64,000 nt of DNA from Bombyx mori. Taxonomy: Eukaryota > Arthropoda > Insecta > Lepidoptera > Bombycidae. The notes under the pieces are model-generated. The model did not search any database, had not been told where the DNA came from, and worked only from the letters and a program-made list of their open reading frames with translations. Position numbers and translations under genes: made by a program. This document shows positions 19,392-30,414 of this stretch, piece by piece. Positions within the stretch are counted from its first letter, which is position 1. Each line of letters opens with the position of its first letter. The DNA lies in contig NC_085112.1 in the NCBI RefSeq assembly GCF_030269925.1, forward strand, positions 9,735,501 to 9,799,500, written 5' to 3'.

Positions 19392-22300
19392 GCAGCGTCG
19401 TTCACGTCGCTGCATCCTCCTTGGTGAGCGGCGGTCATCGTGGGCAGCACGATGATCTTCTTTGCCGGGCGTCGCAATATACCGCCGGCGGTGCGTACGT
19501 CGACCACTCGAGTGATGCCGTCGGCCCCCGGGTAAACCTCCTGGATGATCCCACGTGGCCAGGTGTTCCGTGGGAGCGTTCCGTCTGCTATTATCACGAC
19601 GTCGCCTATCTTCAGGGCGGGCCCGCGGCTGTGGGGCTCCCGCCGGTTCTGCAGGTCGGGCAGGTACTCCCGGAGCCAGCGACTCCAGAACACATCTGCC
19701 AGACGTTGAGCTGCGCGCCAGTGTGCGCGCCCTATGAGGTCGGCGTCGTCAAACTTGCCCGGCACGGGGACTCGCGCCGGGCCTCCCAGCAGGAAGTGGT
19801 TCGGTGTCAGAGGGTCGGGATCGTCGGCGCTCACCGATACGTGGGTGAGAGGTCGGCTGTTCACTGTGAACTCTGCCTCTGCTAGCAGAGTATGAAATAT
19901 TTCGGGCGTCGGGCGCCTCGGCTGTTCCGTGGCCGAGAGCGCGGCCTTTACCGCCCGCACCATTCTCTCCCAGGCGCCGCCCATGAAAGGCGCGCCCGGT
20001 GGGATGAAGCGCCATTGGATAAGTTTTAAGCTCGCTTCATGCTCAGTCGCCTTGTCCAAAGCTTGGCGCAGCTCCTTGTCGGCACCCCGTAAATTGGTGC
20101 CGTTGTCGCTCCATATCTCCGTCGGAGCTCCCCGGCGCGCGATCATGCGCCGGAGTGCCATCACTGCTGAGTCCGTGCTGAGGCTCGCTGCCGGTTCTAA
20201 ATGTACCGCACGCGTAGTGAGACATGTGAAGATGGCCACGTAGTGCTTCTGGGTGCTTCTGCCGGTGGTAACTTGATAGGGCCCGAAGTAATCGAGGCCC
20301 ACGTATGTAAATGGTCGCCGATGGTGTGCCAGTCTGCTCGGTGGGTGGTCGCCTGTGGCTGGACGCGGTGGAGTGTCCTTGCGGATACGACACGGAAGAC
20401 AGTTGTGGATCACGCTCCGTGTCACTGGGCGTAGGCGCAAGACCCAGTACGACTGTCGGCACTCGGCGATCGTAGCTTCGGTTCCGGCGTGGTGCATCTT
20501 TCTATGGATGAAGTCTATCATCAGTCTCGTTTCGCGTCGGGATCCGTCTAGCACGAGAGGTGAGGTCATGACGTCAGCTCCCTCAATGTTGCCGATGCGT
20601 CCGTTTATTCTCAATATCCCGTCCGCGTAAGTTACGGACAAGTTTCGCAGTCGGCTCGCTGGGGATATCTGTTTCCCTCGCTGGAGCGTCAAAATCTCTT
20701 CCTCGAAGGCCGCCCGCTGGCTCTGTTGCCAAATGAGCATCTCGGCGCGTCGAAGCGTGTCGGCGTCTAAAGTCTTCCATTGAATGACAGCTTGCTCTGG
20801 CGTCCGCGGTGTGTTCAGCGGGGTCTTCGAAGTCGTCTTCTTTCTATTCTTCTCCCACGTCGGGTCCGAACGCGGGTTCCGTCTGGTCCTCTTGTAATGA
20901 GTGCGCTCGCGACTTCTGCGGCATAGGTCGACGAATTGCAGTATCCGCCCCGTTGCACGCAGGTACTTCTCCCACTTGGAGAAGCGTCTTGGGTCCGGGA
21001 TCGCTTCGCCGAGGCTCTCTCTGCTCACGGCGAGCGTTGCGCACTTCTCTTCGCCCGTATCTTCTGCCCTTCTTGCAGTCCGTTGTACGGGCCAATCATC
21101 CGGATGCCGTCTCAGGTATTCCGGGCCTATGAACCAGCGGTGGTTTCTTTCAAAGCCGACGGGTAGTTCTCTAGTGGCGTCGTCGGCGACATTTTCCTTT
21201 GTGGGGACCCAGCGCCATTCCTCCACAGTGCTGTTCTCTTCTACCGCTGCAATGCGGTGAGCGACGAACGGTCGATACGACCTCGACCCCGTTCGTAGCC
21301 AGGTCAATACGGTGGCGCTGTCTGTCCAGAACACTCTCGCGTCTGGTTTTCTGTCGTGTTCCTCTGTGACAGCCGCGGCCATGCGGCTGCCCATCACGGC
21401 AGCTTGTAGCTCGAGACGCAGTATCGAAGTTAGCTTCACGGTTGCGACTCGGTCTTTGGCTAGGGAGGTCCTCATCTCCCCGTCGGGCGTCTCCACGCGC
21501 CAGTACAACGCGGCGTCGTGGGCGTACTTGTTGGTGTCCACGTACGTGTGGAGCTTGAGGTCGGCGGCGTCCGGGTACTGCAGTCGGTTCTTCACGCAGA
21601 TGGTGGTTGCAGGTCAGCTTCTCGCGCCGAAGACGATGGATCTCATCCGGTATTCTATAGGTTCTCGTGAAGGGTTCTCCCTCCACAAGTACCGGAGCGC
21701 GTCGCGGTCCTCGCTTCGGACGCCTATCTGTATGAATATCTCCGCGATGTCCACGGAGACGGCGACGGCGTGCTGCCTGAAGCGCATCATCGCTCCGGGC
21801 AGCGACTGCAGCAGGTCCGGGTCGGTGAGCAGGATGTCGTTTGGGCTTCTTCCCTCTATTTTTCGCATCGGCGTCGTGCACGATGCGAATCTTCTCCTGC
21901 TTCATTGGGTGTGTTACGCCGAAGTGTTTCAGGTACCGGGTTCGCTTCTTCGTACCCGTCGACGGAGTTACTTCGGCGTATCCTTTCGCTACCAGCGCGT
22001 TTGTTCGTTGCTTGTAGCGCTCTTTCATGTTTGGATCCTTCTCCAGTTTCTTCTCTACGGACGTCAGGCGATTTAGCGCGGCTTCGAAATTGTTGGGCAT
22101 CTTCAGGCCCTCCTCACGCCACAGCAGTGCGGTCTCGTAGCGGCCGTCGGGTTGCTGTTGAGTGGTCTCTCGCAGGATCTTCAGCGCGCGCTCGTCTGGG
22201 TCATTCTTCGGCGTCTTGGCGGCGACGGTGAGTCCCTCGATCGCGACGTAGTGCTTGAGGGCTTCGTCCATGTTCGTATCGACCGTCGTCGCGTGTCCCA

Positions 22301-24528
22301 CGAAGTTGACGCGCTGTCTCTTGCCTCCCGGGTGTGCTCCGTGCACGACCCACCCGAGCGGAGTACGAGACGCCACTGGCTGATCGCGTCGTCCCGTCCG
22401 CATCTCCTCCGTCACCAGCAGGTGCCAGTTGTCTTGGCCGATCAGTATCTTCGGCGAGGCGTAGCTCGTTTTGAAGTGATGGCGGAGGTCGGTGAGGTGA
22501 TGGCACGACGCGAGGACTTCGATGTTCAGTCGCTGTGGTGTTAATTTTAAGCCGTTGACTGTCCGTAGGTTCAGTTCTTGCGGTTCCCCCGTGCGTCCGC
22601 ATAGCTTCAGCGGGACGCGTCGTGAGCGTGTTGCGTCTATCTTGTTGTCTCCGATGGCAGTGATGAAGAGGGGTTCGATCGGTCCTTTGGCGCCCACTTG
22701 TCTCGCGAAGTCTTCGTCGATCAGCGAGATCGTTGACCCGTCGTCCAGCAGGGCCCATGTATCTGCTTCTCCCGCCGGTCCGATAACAGTAATTGGCGCC
22801 ATCTTTAGGTAGGCTGTCGCACTTCTTGCGGCCCACGTCGAGGTGACCGCCTCTTCTTTTTCTTTCGGTTTCTGCCATGCTGGCTTCTTATGCAACAGCT
22901 CGTGGTGCGTGCGTTCACAGCTGTCGACGCCGCACTTTTTCTTTTTACACACGTGTCCCCGGGACCGGAACCGTAGGCACCGGAAACACAAATTCTCGCG
23001 CTTCGCCGTATCCCAGCGCTCGCTGACGGCTGCTCTCTTGAATTCGGGACAATCTTGTGGGATGTGCCCCGGCTTCTGACATGCTGCGCATTTCCTCTCT
23101 TCCTTCGCTTGCGTGGTGTGCGTCCTCTGAGGCGTGTTCAACATCTTCCGCCGACCGCTGGTGTTCTCCACTCTCGTCTCTGGTTCCGGCTGTGCGTATG
23201 GGCTGCACAGGTCCGCCTCGCGTTGCAGGAAGCGCGACAGCTTGACGAGGTCCGGTTCTCCCGCCGGTTGAGTCGCTGAGAATTCGAACCAGCGGTGGCG
23301 TAGAGTGGACGGCAGCTTCTCTGATGTGATGTTGGTGAGCTCCGGGTTGTACATATAATGTACGCGGTCGAGGGCCCTCAGAGCGGCGACGACGTTGTTC
23401 ACCTTATTCGCGAATACGCAGATGTCCCTCGGTGTGTCCGTGCAGCGTGGCAGCGCGCGCAGTCGTTCCAGCTCCGTTGCGGCGATTGCTTCTGGACGTC
23501 CGAAGCGCGATTCTAGAGTCCGCATGATCTCGGCGGGCTCGGTGTAATGCAGCAACAAGTTTTCGACCGCTTCTCTTGCTCTTCCTCTCAACGTACGCCG
23601 AAGTCTCGCAGTGTTCTCTGCGGCGCTGAAGCTGTCCGCTGATTCGGCGTAGGCGACTTTGAAGGAGAGCCATTCTTGATGCGATCCACTGTACACTGGA
23701 AGCTCCCCGTAGTACCGGTGCGATGGTCCGGGCCTGGCTTGGCGGGCGGCCGTCGCGATGGCAGCTGCTAGTTCGGCGATGTCGCTCTTCGGTGCGACAG
23801 GTGCGGCAATCGGTGCCGCGGCAGGGGCCGGTAGCTTCAGCTGTTCTATTGGTGCGGGAAGTTCCAGTTGCGGTTGCTCGATGGTGGCTGGTGATCCGTG
23901 TGTTGGCTGCATTACTCTTTCTTCGACTCCCTGTAGCGCGATCGATCGTTGCTGACTGAGCCATGTGTCGATGCGCTGTGATTGCTCGTTCTCGTCCTCC
24001 GTGAGTGTTGTGCGCGCATCTTCTTCTTCTTCAACGAGCGCTTCGGTTTCTAATGTTGAGATGCGGGCGGCGGCGAGCTCTGCTTGGAGTCGGGCTTGTT
24101 CTTCCTTGGCGCGAAGATGCTCTTCTTTGAGGCGCGCCATAAGCAACAGCCGTTGTGACTGTTGACTCGACTTTCTTGAAGATCCTCGTACTGGTGGCGC
24201 CATCCCGTCGCGGAGTGTGGAGCCTTCTTCTGTCGTCGAGATTTTGGCAGCGGCGTCCGTGATGTGGGACCCGTGTACAATTGGATTGGCCGTGAGCGCT
24301 GACTCTTTTCTGTTCTGGCTCGCGGATACGACGCTCTCCGTTGCTGCGTCGCCTGAAGTTGTTGCCGGTGTCGCGGTGCTGGGAGGTCTGACCACTCGAC
24401 GACAGACCCCGCTGTTCGGTCCCGTTGGCGACGCCGGCGAGTATTGCGTAGGCAATATTTGGCGGGAGGGGGGCATCGCTTGTGAGCCCCGCGGCACTCC
24501 CGGACACTTTTCCACTTGGGAGGAGGGT

Positions 24529-24637
24529 GCCGCCATCGGTGGCGGTCCCTGCGTCACTCCCGAACGCGGCGCGGTTGACTGGGAGGAGGTTGCCGCCATC
24601 GGTGGCGGTCCCTGCGTCACTCCCGAACGCGGCGCGG
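24529..24637 (-). repeat. 63-bp tandem duplication in gag
   Basis: GCCGCCATCGGTGGCGGTCC begins at 24529 and again at 24592, an in-frame 63-bp (21-residue) repeat giving the RSGVTQGPPPMAA motif twice. A looser related stretch lies further upstream on the plus strand, near 24485. Confidence 0.8.
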
Positions 24638-24792
24638 CCGACACAGCTCGTTGCTGTGCGTCTTGCAAAGTTGAGCCCGAGACAGCTTCGTTGCCGGGCC
24701 GGTCAAGGCGTGACGACCTCATCTTCTCGGACCGTGTGAGCACCATTTCTTCAATCTTCAATCTTCAATTTTCTTCGATCTTCCTCAAATGG

Positions 24793-24810
24793 ATCCGGCT
24801 CGAAGGACCA
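24793..24810 (-). other. Primer binding site matching tRNA-Tyr
   Basis: TGGTCCTTCGAGCCGGAT in element orientation, one base inside the 5' LTR. It is complementary over 18 bases to the 3' end of insect tRNA-Tyr, whose acceptor stem opens CCTTCGA (from memory). This fixes unit B as the 5' LTR. Confidence 0.8.
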
Positions 24811-25086
24811 ATATTCCGGACGGCCACCGCTCAGGTTTCGGCCACCACGTGTGATTTTTAGACTTCTTACTCTCGTTAAAACGTGGTGGCTCGAGTATTG
24901 CCGCAGTGGCTGTCGCGGAACGGGTGCTGGGATTGGTTCGAGGAAAATAACGAAGGCTTCAAGTATGGCGTTCACACGGTCCTCGTGGCTTGACCGGCGC
25001 AGGGCGTAGGAGCGAGTCTCTTCTTGTTCGACGGCTCTCTCCTCTTCTTCTGGAGAGGTCTTGACTCGTCGGCTCGCTGTCTCGAA

Positions 25087-25098
25087 CTGAATTCGCAG
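25087..25098. repeat. Target duplication of LINE B (3' side)
   Basis: CTGAATTCGCAG, identical to 30403-30414. Confidence 0.88.
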
Positions 25099-25320
25099 TT
25101 TTTTTTTTTTTTTTTTTTTTTTTTTCCCTACCTATGCTGATAGCCTTGAGAGGCTATTTCAGCTTCGCCCTAACGTTAGTAGGTGAGCTCGCGGGGCTCA
25201 ACCGGAGAGTTGCTAACACTGACCCTAGCAAGAGCAGTGCTTCGCAGAATCTACCACCGGATCGGAAACGCGACCCACTGAGAAGATCCGGCGAGAAACT
25301 CAGTGGGCTGTGTCTATGGG

Positions 25321-28203
25321 TTAGTTCGCTCGTCGAGCCCTTCGTCGCAAGCGACGGGTTCGACGAGGACGGTGACCGGTGCTTGTGGTGCCTAAAAGCA
25401 CCGTTAATGGATCAGGAGGATCCGTAATGACGTGCTTTGGGCGACGTCGACGGTTTACCATTCGGTCTACTGGGTCGGGTATGTAATTTCCAGCGGCTAC
25501 GATGAGAGGGTTCTCATGTCGTGCCGCCTTCTCAAAATGGCGCAGTGATGCCGACTGTAGATACTTACTAAGAGAGTCGAGCTCCAGGTCATCGTGGAGA
25601 TCCACATTCCTAAGGAACCATGGTGCTCCGACGGCTATCCTGCAGAATCGTGATTGAATAACCTGAAGGGATTTCAAGTGGGTGCGGGCTGAGTGAGCGA
25701 ACACTACGCTTGCATACGTCATGACGGGGCGTATACAAGTTTTGTAGAGAGTTACCTTATTGTGGAGGGACAGTTTGCTTCGACTACAAAGCATTGGATA
25801 GAGTCGTCCTAGAATAAACGCGGCGCGGTCGCGTACCGTTTTTATATGGGGACGGAATGTCATCCCTCTGTCGAGGGTGACGCCTAGATATTTGACCTTC
25901 GAGACCCACGGTATGGGCTGGCCAAAGAGAGTGATGGGACTAACGGCGGAGGTGTTTGCGCGCCTACTACGGAGTGGGATGCTCGAAGTGATGTTCGGAG
26001 GGCGACCCCTTTTGAAGAGCACCGCTGCGCTTTTCGTGGGGTTGATGTCTATTCGCCACTTCCGGAACCACTGTCCCATGGTGGCTACTGCGATCTGGAG
26101 TCGCCGATGAAGCAGCGACATCTTCCTACACGAGTAGTAGATAGCCGTGTCATCGGCGAAGAGCGCTAGATGGGTCTCCGGAGACCGGGGTATATCATTG
26201 ATATACAAACTAAATAATAACGGGGAGAGCGCGGAGCCTTGCGGGACTCCGGCAGTCAGTTGACGGGGACGAGAACGAGTTCCCTCTACTCGATATCGAA
26301 ACGAACGGTTCGACAAGAAGTCTCGTATGATGAGCACGAGTCTGTCTGGCACTCCCATGTTGTACAGTTTGTAAATTAAACCGTTGTGCCAGACTTTGTC
26401 GAACGCCTTCGCGATGTCGAAGAAGAGGGCGCCGGTCGGGATTTGTTTACGCCTATTTAGTCCTATCAGAATGTGCTCCGTGAGGCGGTGCACTTGTTGT
26501 ACGCACGAGTGTTTTGAGCGGAATCCGAACTGTTCGTCTATGAGAATTTTGTTCGCGGTAACAAAATCCCAGAGGCGTTTTCTAAGGAGACGTTCGTAAA
26601 TTTTTCCTATCGTCGAGAGGAGACTAATCGGACGGTAACTAGAAGTTTCGTTTGTCGGTTTGCCCGGCTTATGTATACCGATAACGTTCGCTTCTTTCCA
26701 CACCGCGGGAAAGATGCAGTGCGTCATAGCGGCATTTAAGATTGTAGCCAACATTGCTATCAGTTGGACTGGCAAGAGTTTTAGCGCGCGGTTATGGATG
26801 CCGTCGGAGCCGGGTGCCTTCCTAGGTTGGAGGTTGTGGATCGCGTCTCTAACTTCGTCAGTAGTAATGGGGGGTAACGCGTCCGAGGGCGGCAGGGAAG
26901 CTCTGCGCTCGACCTCCCTGTCGACTAACTCGGTGTGTTCGGGGTCCGCGTGTTGAGTGCTGGTGGTGCACTGTTCTTGCAGTGCATCGGCCAGCAGCTC
27001 AGCCTTGTCATCGTCATCGAATGCCGGTGGTTGGCCTGAAGGGCGTACGAGGGGAGGCATAGTAGCGGTAGTTTCGGATTTGAGAGTCCTAGCTAGTCGC
27101 CAGTATGCTTGGTGGGAGGGCGCGAGTTGTTCTAAATAACTATGCCAATTATCGTTACGCGCGTCGCTTAAGCGGGAGTGGACTTCGCGTTGTAGACGAC
27201 GCATCTGAATCCGGTTTGAAGGCGTGGGAAGACGATCGTAGGCCCGGATTGCCGCGTTCCTAACTCTTAAGAGATTCCTAAGATCGGGGGACAGTCTGAT
27301 GCGGTGGAAGCTGTCCTCCACATCGACTTCTTTTGAAGATCTAATGATCGCGGAAGAGATGTGATCGGTAATGATGTTTATGGATTCGACGGTGTCCTCG
27401 GGGGATGGATTCGAATCCAGGCCGTAAGGGAGGATTGGCGGAGCGGCGTCGGCTAGGCACGTGCCCAGCTTATTCCAATCCACCATGGTCCTCGTAACAG
27501 TGACTGGGTTGTGAGGGCGACCGAGCTGCATAACGACAGGTCGGTGGTCTGAGTCGAGCTCTGACATTGCTTCGATGGAACGCAAGCGCAGAGTTACGTT
27601 CCTAAGCAATGCCAGGTCTATAGTGCTCGGACGGAGCGCGATGTTATACGGATAACATGTTGAAGTTGGGGGACCGACTATTTCAAAGGTGAGGTCGTCT
27701 ATAAACGCGTCGAGACGCCTACCGTTAACGTTTGTACGATGGCAGTTCCACCTAGTGTGGTGGCAATTTAAATCGCCTGCCAGGATGACGGAGTCTCCCA
27801 TGCCGAACAGTGACTCGATGTCACTGCTCAGGAGGGGCTTGTCCGGGGGGAGATAAACGGATGCGATGACGATCGGCTGGTGTCCCGTCAGCGAGATACG
27901 GCACACTGACGCCTCGATATGTGAGAGCGAGGGAGTATCGAGAGGGACAACGTGCAGGGCCCGCCTATAGTAAATGGCAGTCCCGCCTTTGGAGGCGGTG
28001 AGTCTGTCATTCCTAACCATGACGTAATTCGCGACTTTCGGGTCGCGACGCGAGGGCTTCAGACAGGTTTCCTGCACTAATAGAATATCTACAAGATTAT
28101 CGCGGAGGAATTCAAAAATTTGATCGCGTTGCCGCGCGAGTCCGTTAGCATTATAGAATGCTAACGTAAGGGAATACGGTTTTTCTCTACCTTTTTGCGC
28201 CAT
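25321..28203 (-). CDS. LINE B ORF2: endonuclease-reverse transcriptase (960 aa)
   Basis: Open over its full length, with the same domain order as LINE A: endonuclease (QETCLKP, AGDLNCHH, SDHRPVV), reverse transcriptase (AFDKVWH, GVPQGSALS, LFADDT) and a basic tail. Visible substitutions relative to A include VWKEANVIG for VWKEADVIG and SLHNKV for SLRNKV. None touches a catalytic motif, although the D-to-N change lies in a conserved RT segment. The start follows the same ACCGGTAACC junction. Confidence 0.92.
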   Translation of the reverse strand: MAQKGREKPYSLTLAFYNANGLARQRDQIFEFLRDNLVDILLVQETCLKPSRRDPKVANYVMVRNDRLTASKGGTAIYYRRALHVVPLDTPSLSHIEASVCRISLTGHQPIVIASVYLPPDKPLLSSDIESLFGMGDSVILAGDLNCHHTRWNCHRTNVNGRRLDAFIDDLTFEIVGPPTSTCYPYNIALRPSTIDLALLRNVTLRLRSIEAMSELDSDHRPVVMQLGRPHNPVTVTRTMVDWNKLGTCLADAAPPILPYGLDSNPSPEDTVESINIITDHISSAIIRSSKEVDVEDSFHRIRLSPDLRNLLRVRNAAIRAYDRLPTPSNRIQMRRLQREVHSRLSDARNDNWHSYLEQLAPSHQAYWRLARTLKSETTATMPPLVRPSGQPPAFDDDDKAELLADALQEQCTTSTQHADPEHTELVDREVERRASLPPSDALPPITTDEVRDAIHNLQPRKAPGSDGIHNRALKLLPVQLIAMLATILNAAMTHCIFPAVWKEANVIGIHKPGKPTNETSSYRPISLLSTIGKIYERLLRKRLWDFVTANKILIDEQFGFRSKHSCVQQVHRLTEHILIGLNRRKQIPTGALFFDIAKAFDKVWHNGLIYKLYNMGVPDRLVLIIRDFLSNRSFRYRVEGTRSRPRQLTAGVPQGSALSPLLFSLYINDIPRSPETHLALFADDTAIYYSCRKMSLLHRRLQIAVATMGQWFRKWRIDINPTKSAAVLFKRGRPPNITSSIPLRSRRANTSAVSPITLFGQPIPWVSKVKYLGVTLDRGMTFRPHIKTVRDRAAFILGRLYPMLCSRSKLSLHNKVTLYKTCIRPVMTYASVVFAHSARTHLKSLQVIQSRFCRIAVGAPWFLRNVDLHDDLELDSLSKYLQSASLRHFEKAARHENPLIVAAGNYIPDPVDRMVNRRRRPKHVITDPPDPLTVLLGTTSTGHRPRRTRRLRRRARRAN

Positions 28204-28222
28204 TGGTTACCGGTAAAGATTT

Positions 28223-29848
28223 TTATAACGTACGCGACACGGACTCGTAGACGTCCATGTGATCGAATGCGGCCGCGAGCCGCTGTTCGGGGGTTACCGA
28301 CCTACGTATCGCGTCTGCGAACGATCGCAGACGGTCGAAGTTCACCGCAGTGACGAAGTCACGCACGAGCGCGAAGTCGTTGACGGCAGAGGGTTGCGGG
28401 GGACGGAACGCGGGCGCGGGGCGAGGTGCGAGCAGGGGCTGGGGCGCGGGGCGTGTCACGAGCGGGGGCGGGGGTGCGGTTTCCGTTCCCGCCTTCGTAT
28501 ACGGCAGCGGCTTTTTCCACGCCGAGACCGTGGGAACTGCAGCCGGCACGAAGGCGGGTTTCGGCACTGAAGGTGCCGAAGTCTTTGGGCCGACGGTTCG
28601 CGGAGCTGGGTGGGTTGGGCGTTTTCGCGGAGCCCTGGGACATCCACGGTAGTTCGCGGGGTGCCCTTGCTTAAGGCATAGGACACAGCTGGGAGGTTCG
28701 GTCGCGGTTTCCCTATCTCTAACGCAATCTATCGTAGCGTGATCGCCGAGGCATTTCACGCAGCGGGGGCGCGCGTGGCAATTACGCGCCGAGTGGCCAT
28801 AGAGTTGGCACCTGTAGCACTGCCCGGGAGTGCCACGCTTGTGGGGGGCTTCGATCGAGATCCCGGATAGGCCGCAAATTGTCGTGAGACATGCGATCTT
28901 CTTTTTGGCCTCCGGGGTGGGTTCTAACGCCACGAGTATCATATTATAGGGCTGTTTGCCCCGCCCGCTGTGCATCCGGTGCACACTAACTATCGGGAGG
29001 GCCTGAGCGGTCAGATCCTCCTTAATGTAGTCTATTTCTAGCTCCTTAGGGACTCCGCGTATTACTACGCGGAGCTCGCGGTCCTCCTGAAGAGCATAGG
29101 TGTGGAAACCTATGTTCTCCTTTCGGAGGTATGCTGAGAGGGCCCTATGGTCGCCCGGCGTTGCGACCTTGATCTAAATCCCATGCGCGACGTTACGCGC
29201 ATGGGTGTAGTTAATTTTATTTGCCTGAAGGGCCTGGGACACGCGATTCCACGCTGTCTTCTCTTGAAGTATCAGCGGGGGCGGGGCAGCTACTTTGGGA
29301 GCGGGCGCGGGCTTGGGACGCGGCGGTGGGGTTACGCGGCGCGCGGAGTCCGACTCCGGTGTAACTACTACTTTCGGTCGAGAGGCGGACGCGGATTTCG
29401 TCTGTTTTGTCGTGGAGTTCCGGGACTCCACGGCGCGAGTACGCTTCTTTCCACGTGTCACTGTTTGGAAACCATCCGAGGTTCCGGGCTGAGGGCTGGA
29501 CGCGGATTCGAAATCCATCTCCGATTCGGTATCGGAGCCTGAACTTGAAACGGTCGAGGTCGCGGCGGACGTAGCGCGTGATGACGTAACCGACGCGGGC
29601 GCGGGGGTGGGGGTAGCGCTAGGCGCTTCGTGAGTCGCATCGTCGGAACGTGCGCTCGTACTTAACGCGGCGGCGGGGGGCGCGCGGCGTGCCTCCGAGG
29701 CACGGTTGAAATACGCGGCGACGGACGCGGGGGGGGAGGGATTGCCACGGGAGGCCCTATAGGCTAAATATTCGGCCCTAATTGTCGGGTACCTTTCCCG
29801 GAGGAACCCGACAAAATCACTGTCACTGACACTTTCACTGTTCTGCAT
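28223..29848 (-). pseudogene. LINE B ORF1, interrupted by one nonsense codon
   Basis: Corresponds to the 541-residue ORF1 of LINE A, but a glutamine codon is TAG at 29174-29176. This splits the frame after the ARNVAHGI segment. The downstream part, which still carries three knuckles, is open to 28223, and an internal ATG at 28984 opens the C-terminal 253 residues. The stop lies inside a cluster of about 20 differences from LINE A within about 250 bp, so it probably arrived with a converted segment. Confidence 0.85.
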
Positions 29849-29862
29849 CTTCGGTCTTCTTG

Positions 29863-30172
29863 CCCGGGGGGGGCGGCCCCGGGACTTTTGTTGAACTCGC
29901 CGAAAGGCGAGGCCCCGGATAGGATTTGTAACCCCCCTGTGCTGCAGGACAGCAAGGAGCAGGGGGGGGGAATGCCTATGCCGTGAAAACGGCAATCGGC
30001 GGGGAAAAGGAAAGGAACCCGCTCGGGCTGTATAGTGCTACAGCAGGCAGAATCGCGAGCGGGGGTCTAGTCTTGAAAAAGACTGTTGTTTTGGGAAAGG
30101 TTAGGAAATCGCTAGCCTGTGAGTGCCACAGGAAGCCTGATCGTAGCGATTGGTTTTGCCTTGAAAAAGGCA
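29863..30172 (-). other. Structured RNA leader of LINE B: hairpin array
   Basis: Position-for-position copy of the array at 18314-18623, with three short-plus-long hairpin units and two final hairpins before the ORF1 start. I saw no change that breaks a stem. Confidence 0.7.
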
Positions 30173-30402
30173 GTTGGTAAAGGGTGGGTTCGCGGTTACA
30201 ACACTTTAGCGCACAAAAATGGACTCCGAGACGCAAATCGCAAGCGACCAACGGATCGGCACGTCCGCACTACTGAATTGTAAGCACGATGTATTCACGG
30301 TCACTACACTGTCGAGCACAACTGTGAGTTCAGAGACGCAGCTCGCAAGCGGGCCACGGATCGGAAAGCACGTCCGCGCACGACCGAGTCGTGAGCGAGA
30401 AT

Positions 30403-30414
30403 CTGAATTCGCAG
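30403..30414. repeat. Target duplication of LINE B (5' side)
   Basis: CTGAATTCGCAG, intact 12 bp. Confidence 0.88.

Larger units (their letters stand above)
19352..24761 (-). pseudogene. BEL/Pao gag-pol, broken
   Basis: First frame 24761-21171: glutamine/alanine-rich N-terminus with a 21-residue tandem repeat, coiled coil about residues 205-260, DUF1759-type gag region about 345-510, two zinc knuckles about 558-605 and an aspartic protease (LLDDGST, about 673). Downstream, 21595-19352 holds the RNase H part, a zinc-binding region, and an integrase core with WSDNGTNL and FMGGAWERMV and a DUF5641-like tail. It is broken in three ways: a one-base frameshift near 21860, an in-frame TGA at 21614-21616, and an apparent deletion near 21560-21590 that joins early RT to RNase H and removes the region expected to hold the catalytic YVDD. 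No active RT can be made. Its last codons run a little into the LTR. Confidence 0.85.
25099..30402 (-). mobile_element. Jockey-type LINE B, copy of LINE A in the other LTR
   Basis: Same ends and same insertion point as LINE A, with a 27-base poly(A). ORF2 is open. ORF1 has one nonsense codon. The hairpin leader is present at +11549 relative to LINE A. Differences from A cluster strongly at about 28925-29180. Confidence 0.92.

Noticed and set aside
20043..24861. Many long plus-strand frames across the BEL and LINE coding regions
   Set aside because: They are shadows of GC-rich minus-strand coding sequence and have no recognisable domains.
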